Below are positions 6,233-11,122 of a DNA stretch of 11,122 nucleotides, one piece after another. Below the pieces are notes generated by a model that ran no database searches, was not told the origin of the DNA, and saw only the letters and a list, made by a program, of their open reading frames with translations. The translations under genes were made by a program, and so were the position numbers. Position 1 is the first letter of the stretch. The number at the start of each line of letters is the position of its first letter. Source of the DNA: JBDSYA01 sp039925865 (GTDB lineage Bacteria > Bacteroidota > Ignavibacteria > Tepidaquicellales > Tepidaquicellaceae); the NCBI GenBank assembly GCA_039925865.1, contig JBDSYA010000239.1, forward strand, positions 1 through 11,122, given 5' to 3'.

Positions 6233-7006
6233 TTATTTTTTTATCTTCCACTCTTTCAATTCTTCTAGCATCATATAATCGGTAAGATCATATTGAATGG
6301 GTGTAACTGATACATAATTTTCTTTTATTGCAACTTCATCAAACTCCAGACCCTTATCCAGCATAGCCATTCTCCCCGTTAACCAAAAGTATTCTTTTTT
6401 ATTAGGGTCGATGCGTGATTCATAATGATCATCCCAAAAAGATTTTCCCTGCCGGGTTATTAATACTCCTTTGATCTTTTTTTCTCCAACTGCAGGAATG
6501 TTCACATTTAAAAGTGTTCCGTGTGGAAGTCCGTTTTTCAATACATGGTTTGAAATTTTTGAGGCGAACTTTGCAGCAAATGAAAAATCATTATAAGTAA
6601 AACTTGTCAGTGATAATGCTATTGAAGGAATTCCTAATATCGTCCCTTCAGTCGCAGCTGACACAGTTCCGGAATAAATAATATTTACTGCAGTATTTGC
6701 TCCATGATTTATTCCCGATAAAAGCAGATCAATTTTTTTCCCTTTGAGTAAATTTCTGACAGCCAGTTTTACCGAATCAGCAGGTGAACCTTCTACGGCA
6801 TATCCGAAAAAATTTTTGTCGATAAGATTTTTTCTGCAGCGTATCGGATTTGAAACTGTGATCGAATGACCAACTGCACTTTGCTGTGTATGAGGCGCTA
6901 CAACGATCACCTCTGCAAATTTTCTAATCTCTCTCCATAATGCTTTAATACCGTCCGATTCAATTCCGTCATCATTTGAAATTAATATTGTGGGTTTCGT
7001 TTTCAT
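6233..7006 (-). CDS. surE: 5'/3'-nucleotidase SurE
   Basis: A 257-residue protein starting MKTKPTILISNDDGIESDGI. SurE is a metal-dependent phosphatase acting on 5'- and 3'-nucleoside monophosphates, usually cytoplasmic and linked to stationary-phase survival. The metal ligands are all in place: Asp12-Asp13 in NDDG, Ser43 in APHTQQSAVGHS, and Asn100 in LLSGINHGANT. Other family blocks are YSGTVSAATEG near 111-121, GIPSIALS, LLNVNIP and the late VSVTPIQYDLTDY, followed by a short Lys-rich tail. The length is normal (about 250). The ATG at 7006 is the only sensible start and lacks a Shine-Dalgarno. It follows obg by 97 nt on the same strand; that spacer carries a heptamer repeat, so a separate promoter is possible. 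It converges with citrate synthase. Confidence 0.96.
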   Translation of the reverse strand: MKTKPTILISNDDGIESDGIKALWREIRKFAEVIVVAPHTQQSAVGHSITVSNPIRCRKNLIDKNFFGYAVEGSPADSVKLAVRNLLKGKKIDLLLSGINHGANTAVNIIYSGTVSAATEGTILGIPSIALSLTSFTYNDFSFAAKFASKISNHVLKNGLPHGTLLNVNIPAVGEKKIKGVLITRQGKSFWDDHYESRIDPNKKEYFWLTGRMAMLDKGLEFDEVAIKENYVSVTPIQYDLTDYMMLEELKEWKIKK

Positions 7007-7043
7007 AGATTTTATTTAACCACGATAAATCCGACTGTTTATT

Positions 7044-7071
7044 GACTATTCACTATTCACTATTCACTATT
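7044..7071. repeat. Tandem heptamer repeat, four units of (G/C)ACTATT
   Basis: GACTATT followed by three exact CACTATT units, 28 bp, in the spacer between obg and surE. The four units are in perfect phase, and the 5' flank (7037-7043, GTTTATT) looks like a decayed further unit. It is non-coding on either strand as far as I can see. Such short tandem repeats can expand or contract by slippage; any effect on surE expression is speculation. Confidence 0.8.
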
Positions 7072-7103
7072 GACCTTCCAATGGTAACATCTAAAATCAT
7101 GTC

Positions 7104-8117
7104 TTATGACTTCCCTGTTAACTGTTCAAGTTTTTTCCAGATCATGACTTTTAAATCTTCCAACCCATCACCGGTAACAGATGATATTAAAATCTTTTCT
7201 TCCTTTGTTTTAACCTTCTCAAGCTTAATCCTCACCTCTTCACTTACTGCATCAATTTTTGTAAAACAAATTATTCTCGGTTTATCAAGCAGGTCAGCTT
7301 CATAATCCTTGAGTTCCTTCAGTAAAATTTCATAACCTTTTAAAATATCTTTTTTAGTTTTCTTATCAATTAAATTTGTCGCATCGATCAGGAATAATAA
7401 TATTCTCGTTCTCTCGATGTGCTGTAGGAATTGAATTCCAAGGCCTTTGCCGCTTGAAGCCCCTTCAATAATACCGGGAATGTCAGCAACAACAAATGAA
7501 TCATATTCTTTATATCTTACAATTCCAAGGTTTGGTACAAGTGTAGTAAAAGCATAATCAGCGATCTTTGGTTTAGCAGCAGAGATCTTTGAGATCAAAG
7601 TTGATTTTCCTGCATTAGGAAATCCTACAAGTCCTACATCTGCAATAAGTTTCAGCTCGATCAGAAGAGTTTTGTCCTGTCCCGCTTCGCCCGGCTGTGC
7701 TATTCGCGGAGCCTGGTTAGTTGCATTTTTGAAATGATTGTTTCCCTTACCTCCGCGGCCGCCTTTGAGAATGATTGCTTCATCACCATCTTTTAAAAGT
7801 TCTGCTAAAATTTCCTGCGTTTCAAAATCTTTAATAATGCTTCCGCATGGAACAAGTATTGTTTCATCAGGACCGTTCTTTCCTGTTTTGAGTCCTCCCT
7901 GCCCGTGAGCTCCGCGAGTCGCCTCGTGATGTGACTTATATCTGAAATCAATAAGTGTCGAAAGCTGTGATGTGGATCTGAAAATTACGTCGCCGCCTTT
8001 TCCCCCGTCACCGCCGTTAGGTCCGCCTTTGGGTACATATTTTTCTCTTCTGAAGCTGACGCAGCCGTTGCCTCCGGCACCTGACTTAGCAATGATCTTT
8101 GCATGATCTAAAAACAA
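7104..8117 (-). CDS. obg: Obg/CgtA family GTPase
   Basis: A 337-residue GTPase that acts in late 50S ribosome assembly and in stress and growth control. The N-terminal Obg fold (residues 1-157) has the glycine-rich blocks GAGGNG, GGPNGGDGGKGG, RGAHGQGG and GGRGGKGN. The G domain follows: G1 GFPNAGKST at 165-173, G2 Thr191-Thr192, G3 DIPGIIEGA at 212-220, G4 TKID at 286-289 and G5 SSVTG at 312-316. There is no extended C-terminal OCT domain, giving the short form. G4 reads TKxD rather than NKxD. The start is a TTG at 8117, fixed by a GGAG Shine-Dalgarno five bases upstream and by MFLDHAKI, the usual family start. The upstream 376-residue gene ends 2 nt before it, so the two are probably translationally coupled. 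Confidence 0.97.
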   Translation of the reverse strand: MFLDHAKIIAKSGAGGNGCVSFRREKYVPKGGPNGGDGGKGGDVIFRSTSQLSTLIDFRYKSHHEATRGAHGQGGLKTGKNGPDETILVPCGSIIKDFETQEILAELLKDGDEAIILKGGRGGKGNNHFKNATNQAPRIAQPGEAGQDKTLLIELKLIADVGLVGFPNAGKSTLISKISAAKPKIADYAFTTLVPNLGIVRYKEYDSFVVADIPGIIEGASSGKGLGIQFLQHIERTRILLFLIDATNLIDKKTKKDILKGYEILLKELKDYEADLLDKPRIICFTKIDAVSEEVRIKLEKVKTKEEKILISSVTGDGLEDLKVMIWKKLEQLTGKS

Positions 8118-8119
8118 TT

Positions 8120-9250
8120 TTACTCCGTTTTATTAAAGTGTTCATTTAAAACATCCACAAATCTTACAACATCTTTATTGTAAATTTCGACTTTGTTAAT
8201 TTGAAATATTTCTTTCAGATGATTTTTAGCTTCTGACCATGAGTTATAGCTGCCAAGTTTTTCAAATGATCTCTCCTGATAAATAATATCAGAATTATAA
8301 ATCTTTGTTAAGATTCTGTCCGCAGCTTTTTTCCCGATCAGCTCTTTGATTTTTTTAGCTTTATCAATTGGTATGGCTATGGCATCTAGGTCCTTTTCTT
8401 CTTCAGCAGCCTTGAGCAAGTCTCCCGAATAAATATTTATAGATTCATTCTTAACGTTGATCGCTTCATGTTTAGTAAATTTTACCGGTGCTGCTTTGAT
8501 AGGCTCATTTTTGTTAATGCTCACCGGTTCAATCCTAACTTCTGCTTCCTTTTCGATTATTTTTTTCTCTTCATTTCTTTCTGAATGTGAATATTTGTCC
8601 ATTAAAACTTTTATAATATCCTTCAGGTTGATCTCTGTTTCGGGTTGAATATTAATAGCTTTCTGAAATTTTTTTTCCAGGTCGTTGTAGTCTTTATCGA
8701 TTAGAAAAATCTTTATAAATGAATATGGTATCGACGATTCTAAATTATAATTTGATTCATCATCATACTTTAACTTGAACAGCTGAAGAAAAAAGTTTTT
8801 TATTTTTTGATTTGTAATATCCTTTGTCAGCTTATCATAAATGGCTGTATTTGTTTCGTCAATTAATGTCGAGATTTCACCTTTAGTCGTAAAAATCTGG
8901 AGATTATCATTTATAAAATCTTTTATTGAATCCGCATAAAATTTATAGAATGGAAAGGTGTCAAGTTTTTTTAATATTTCCTTCGGAGGCCTTGATTCAA
9001 AATTATTAAAAATGAATGTTAGCAAAGTCCATTTAGGGCGGATCGTAAAATTGAAATATAGTTTATTGGATTTTTCAACTTTTAACAGGAGCATCTCTGC
9101 ATCTTCTTTTTGAGAAAAATCTGCCAGTATATAATTTTTTGTAAATTCTGAAAGATTGCTCCTTACTATGCTTTCACGGGAAAAGTCAGTAATGCTGTTG
9201 ATTACATCACTTTCAATATTGATTTTTCCCTGTACAAACTTTCCAATCAT
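8120..9250 (-). CDS. Hypothetical protein, translationally coupled to obg
   Basis: A 376-residue protein that I do not recognise. Three parts can be seen. Residues 1-215 are a folded, mostly helical region with aromatic-rich blocks (KLYFNFTIRPKWTLLTFIFNNF near 63-84, DTFPFYKFYADSIKDFI). Residues 220-295 are a charged linker rich in Lys, Glu, Asn and Ile (YSHSERNEEKKIIEKEAEV, then the loosely repetitive INKNEPI and EAINVKNESINI). Residues 298-376 form a helical C-terminal module: IGKKAADRILTKIYNSD, then YNSWSEAKNHLKEIF, then VRFVDVLNEHF. This module recalls, from memory only, tails of other uncharacterised FCB-group proteins. There is no signal peptide, membrane helix or catalytic motif. The gene overlaps the obg ribosome-binding site and follows kmo by 58 nt. 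Its tie to obg suggests a cytoplasmic role, but no function can be assigned. Confidence 0.88.
   Translation of the reverse strand: MIGKFVQGKINIESDVINSITDFSRESIVRSNLSEFTKNYILADFSQKEDAEMLLLKVEKSNKLYFNFTIRPKWTLLTFIFNNFESRPPKEILKKLDTFPFYKFYADSIKDFINDNLQIFTTKGEISTLIDETNTAIYDKLTKDITNQKIKNFFLQLFKLKYDDESNYNLESSIPYSFIKIFLIDKDYNDLEKKFQKAINIQPETEINLKDIIKVLMDKYSHSERNEEKKIIEKEAEVRIEPVSINKNEPIKAAPVKFTKHEAINVKNESINIYSGDLLKAAEEEKDLDAIAIPIDKAKKIKELIGKKAADRILTKIYNSDIIYQERSFEKLGSYNSWSEAKNHLKEIFQINKVEIYNKDVVRFVDVLNEHFNKTE
8123..8127 (-). promoter_or_regulatory. Shine-Dalgarno of obg (CGGAG), overlapping the upstream gene's 3' end
   Basis: Read leftward, CGGAG at 8127-8123 is followed by TAAAA and then the TTG start at 8117. 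The TAA is the stop codon of the upstream gene, so that gene ends inside the obg ribosome-binding region. It is the only clear Shine-Dalgarno I find before any gene in the window, and it supports TTG as the true start. Confidence 0.7.
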
Positions 9251-9308
9251 ATTTCTCTAAATTGAAATTATAGGATTTAATTATTGCATTATTCCGAACT
9301 AATTTAAA

Positions 9309-10679
9309 TCACATTTCAGATCCGATAAATTCTTTAAGCCCGCTCACCATTTTATTTGAATCATCGAAATTCACATCATCGAGACTGTTTACACCTTCAC
9401 TTAATTTATTGAGTATTCTCTCCTGGATCCTTCCTCTTTCTAAGGCAATCGAATATGGTATTCGGTGAAAAGTTACCATTGAATATTTAGGAATGAATTT
9501 ATCAGGATGTTTTTTGTAAAGTTCAGCTTCAATTTTTTTCTTTAATTGAAATCTCTTATCAGCGACCAAATCTCTCATTTCAATAAAGTTTTCCTGTGCA
9601 AGATCTGCTATTGCGTCAGAATTTTCTTTTCGAAGAAATTGATATTCTTTCAAAATTTTCCCCCAGTCATTACCATGCTTATCGATACATTCATTCAAAC
9701 AAGTGCAGTCTTCAAATGCAGCATTCATTCCCTGACCAAAAAACGGAACTATCGCGTGCGCAGAATCTCCAAGCAAAGCCACTTTGTCTTCTATGACCCA
9801 TGGAAAACATTTGATGGTTATTAGATTGCCTGTGGGGTTATGAAAGTAATCAACTAACAGGTCAGGCATCAACTGAAATGCATCTCTGAATTGTGTGTTG
9901 AAAAAGTTTTTAACCCTGTCATCGGAATTTAAAAATTCAAAGCTGTTTTCACCTCCTGAAAATTCATCATATGCCATGAACAAAGTGCATGTAAAACTTC
10001 CGTCAGGATTAGGCAGGGCAATAAGCATAAATTTACCACGGGGCCATATATGGAGTGCATTTTTTTCCATAAGAAAATCCCCGTTATTACCTGGTGGAAT
10101 TCTTAGCTCCTTGTAACCGTAATTCTCGTATTCCTGAGAAAAATTAAATCTTGGAACTTTAAGCATTTCCATTCTGACTGCGGAACTCGCACCGTCGGTT
10201 GCAATGACAACATCTGATCTGACTTTTGAAAGAGCATTGGTTTTCTCGTTATGAAAACTAACTTCTGCTTCTTTAAAATTTACTCCGGTACATTTTTCGT
10301 TAAAATTGAATTTAACCTTATCATTATTATCTGCAAGGTCCATTAGAGATTTGTTTAACTCAGCGCGTGATACTGCATTTATAAATTCAGAATCATCCTT
10401 ACCGTATCTTTGAAAATTCAATTCACCATCTGCCGTGTGGATCATTCTTCCGTACATTGGAATTGAAATTTTTTTGATCTCTTCAAACATTCCCACTTCT
10501 TTCAAAGCATGAATACCACGTGCTGATAAAGCAAGATTTATCGACTTCCCACCATCGGCACTTTCTTTTCGCATGTCAGGCCTCCGCTCATAAACATTTA
10601 CTTCAAAACCTTTTTTTGCAAGATAAACCGAAAGCAGCGATCCTGCCAGCCCCGCACCGACAATGGTTATGTTATGCAA
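9309..10679 (-). CDS. kmo: Kynurenine 3-monooxygenase
   Basis: A 456-residue FAD-dependent aromatic hydroxylase converting L-kynurenine to 3-hydroxykynurenine with NADPH and O2, in tryptophan breakdown towards quinolinate/NAD. The N-terminal FAD fold is ITIVGAGLAGSLLSVYLAKKG; KSINLALSARGIHALKEVG (45-63), PMYGRMIHT, AVSRAELN, LHIWPRGKFMLIALPN, GSFTCTLFM and the second FAD motif LLGDSAHAIVPFFGQGMNAAFEDC all match KMO closely. Arg78 and Tyr92 correspond to human Arg85 and Tyr99, which contact the kynurenine carboxylate. The C-terminus keeps YSMVTFHRIPYSIALERG but lacks the membrane anchor of the mitochondrial enzyme. The start is TTG at 10679: an in-frame TAA lies 12 nt before it, and the dinucleotide fold begins at the third codon. 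No kynureninase, kynU or haaO homologue is in view. Confidence 0.95.
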   Translation of the reverse strand: MHNITIVGAGLAGSLLSVYLAKKGFEVNVYERRPDMRKESADGGKSINLALSARGIHALKEVGMFEEIKKISIPMYGRMIHTADGELNFQRYGKDDSEFINAVSRAELNKSLMDLADNNDKVKFNFNEKCTGVNFKEAEVSFHNEKTNALSKVRSDVVIATDGASSAVRMEMLKVPRFNFSQEYENYGYKELRIPPGNNGDFLMEKNALHIWPRGKFMLIALPNPDGSFTCTLFMAYDEFSGGENSFEFLNSDDRVKNFFNTQFRDAFQLMPDLLVDYFHNPTGNLITIKCFPWVIEDKVALLGDSAHAIVPFFGQGMNAAFEDCTCLNECIDKHGNDWGKILKEYQFLRKENSDAIADLAQENFIEMRDLVADKRFQLKKKIEAELYKKHPDKFIPKYSMVTFHRIPYSIALERGRIQERILNKLSEGVNSLDDVNFDDSNKMVSGLKEFIGSEM

Positions 10680-10731
10680 AGAGTAAGATTATTGTAATGT
10701 TATTAAATGTAATTGAAATTGAATTATTGTC

Positions 10732-10747
10732 ACTTTTTTAAAAAAGT
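10732..10747. repeat. 16-bp perfect palindrome ACTTTTTTAAAAAAGT between kmo and vapB
   Basis: Eight-base arms ACTTTTTT/AAAAAAGT with no loop, 52 bp upstream of kmo and 77 bp upstream of vapB in their divergent gap. It has no GC clamp, so it is not a typical terminator and transcription starts away from it on both sides. It could be a protein-binding site or part of an A-tract bend near the two promoters; the sequence alone does not decide. Confidence 0.45.
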
Positions 10748-10781
10748 AAACTAAATATTAAAATGTAGTACATTATTAATA

Positions 10782-10810
10782 TTGACATACTTTTTAGTAA
10801 GCGTTATATT
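10782..10810 (+). promoter_or_regulatory. Sigma-70-type promoter of vapBC
   Basis: A perfect -35 TTGACA at 10782-10787, a 17-bp spacer, then -10 TATATT at 10805-10810 (5 of 6 consensus). The expected start point near 10817 lies only about 8 nt before the vapB ATG at 10825, so the mRNA would be almost leaderless, and no Shine-Dalgarno is present. This is the best promoter match in the window. Toxin-antitoxin operons are usually repressed by their own complex at the promoter, but I see no clear operator palindrome over the hexamers. Confidence 0.7.
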
Positions 10811-10824
10811 GTATAAAAAATAAT

Positions 10825-11055
10825 ATGGAAATTTCATCATTAACCATTAAGGGTCAAATAGTAGTGCCTTCTAAAATTAGAAGAAAACTTGGATTGAAGA
10901 AAGGCTCTAAAGTAGGATTTATTGAAAAAGACGATAAAATAATCTTACAGCCGCTGGATAAAAGTTATTATAAGAGCTTAATTGGGATAGCAGGAACAAA
11001 AGGTAAAGCCATGAAATCACTTATGGAAGATAAGAAGAGAGAACGTGAGTTATGA
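10825..11055 (+). CDS. vapB: AbrB/MazE-type antitoxin (VapB-like)
   Basis: A 76-residue protein with an N-terminal AbrB/SpoVT swapped-hairpin DNA-binding domain: SSLTIKGQIVVPSKIRRKLGLKKGSKVGFIE (residues 4-34) carries the typical K/S-GQ-hVhPxxIRRxLGLxxG core. The remainder (DKSYYKSLIGIAGTKGKAMKSLMEDKKREREL) is the flexible tail that in such antitoxins wraps around the partner toxin; KKREREL fits a charged C-terminal end. The stop overlaps the next gene's ATG in an ATGA, the usual arrangement of a type II pair. As an antitoxin it should neutralise the PIN toxin and autoregulate the operon. The start is fixed by the near-leaderless promoter upstream and by the domain beginning at once. A stand-alone AbrB regulator is unlikely given the coupled PIN gene. 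Confidence 0.9.
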   Translation: MEISSLTIKGQIVVPSKIRRKLGLKKGSKVGFIEKDDKIILQPLDKSYYKSLIGIAGTKGKAMKSLMEDKKREREL

Positions 11056-11122
11056 AAAAATATGTTTTTGACAGCAGTGCTTTGATATCATATCTTGATG
11101 GAGAAGTTAATGCAGATAAGGT
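11052..11122 (+). CDS. vapC: PIN-domain toxin, VapC-like (partial, cut by right edge)
   Basis: Only 23 codons are visible: MKKYVFDSSALISYLDGEVN. The VFDSSALISYLDGE segment is the first strand and helix of a PIN domain, with Asp7 as the first of the conserved acidic, metal-binding residues. VapC toxins are Mg-dependent ribonucleases, many cutting tRNA or rRNA. The ATG overlaps the vapB stop by four bases (ATGA), implying coupled translation. The rest of the active site lies outside the window, so activity cannot be judged. Confidence 0.85.
   Translation, partial: MKKYVFDSSALISYLDGEVNADK

Noticed and set aside
7037..7071. The heptamer array as a short CRISPR-like array
   Set aside because: Units are only 7 bp with no spacers, which is a simple tandem repeat.
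10377..10388. Apparent Tyr-to-Phe change at the kynurenine-binding tyrosine of KMO (Phe99 in EFINAVSR)
   Set aside because: Counting from the conserved RMIH block shows that the human Tyr99 equivalent is Tyr92 in RYG, which is conserved; Phe99 is a different position.

Overview
The window looks like chromosomal DNA of a low-GC member of the Bacteroidota/Ignavibacteriota (FCB) group, most likely an Ignavibacteria-type organism. Three things point there. The large secreted protein ends in a type IX secretion (T9SS) sorting domain with the NYPNPFNPST motif typical of that group. A eukaryote-like citrate synthase and a kynurenine 3-monooxygenase are both present. Shine-Dalgarno sequences are almost absent, and three genes (parA, obg, kmo) start with TTG. 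The assignment rests on motif recognition, not on a database search.

Layout. 1-1163 (minus): a UPF0173 metallo-hydrolase followed after 27 nt by a Soj-type ParA ATPase that runs off the left edge. 1358-1842 (minus): two small, mutually similar hypothetical proteins in one transcription unit. 1883-4865: a repeat-bounded block. An 801-residue T9SS-exported protein with a seven-motif beta-propeller-like N-terminus lies between two same-orientation copies of a 160-bp element with inverted-repeat ends and REP-like hairpins. The second copy is itself flanked by two direct copies of an unrelated ~83-bp sequence. 4910-6187 (plus): citrate synthase. 6233-10679 (minus): surE, obg, an unrecognised 376-residue protein whose stop lies 2 nt before the obg start, and kmo, all head to tail. 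10825-11122 (plus): a vapBC-type toxin-antitoxin pair with a near-consensus sigma-70 promoter, the toxin cut by the right edge.

How the genes relate. Most are housekeeping: chromosome segregation (ParA), TCA-cycle entry (citrate synthase), nucleotide clean-up (SurE) and ribosome assembly (Obg). KMO stands alone without other kynurenine-pathway genes in view. The accessory parts are the repeat-bounded T9SS gene, the small paralogue pair and the toxin-antitoxin pair. I see no CRISPR array, tRNA, rRNA, integrase, transposase or defence operon. The least explained structure is the nested repeat arrangement around the T9SS gene; the small paralogue pair and the 376-residue obg partner are the unrecognised proteins.
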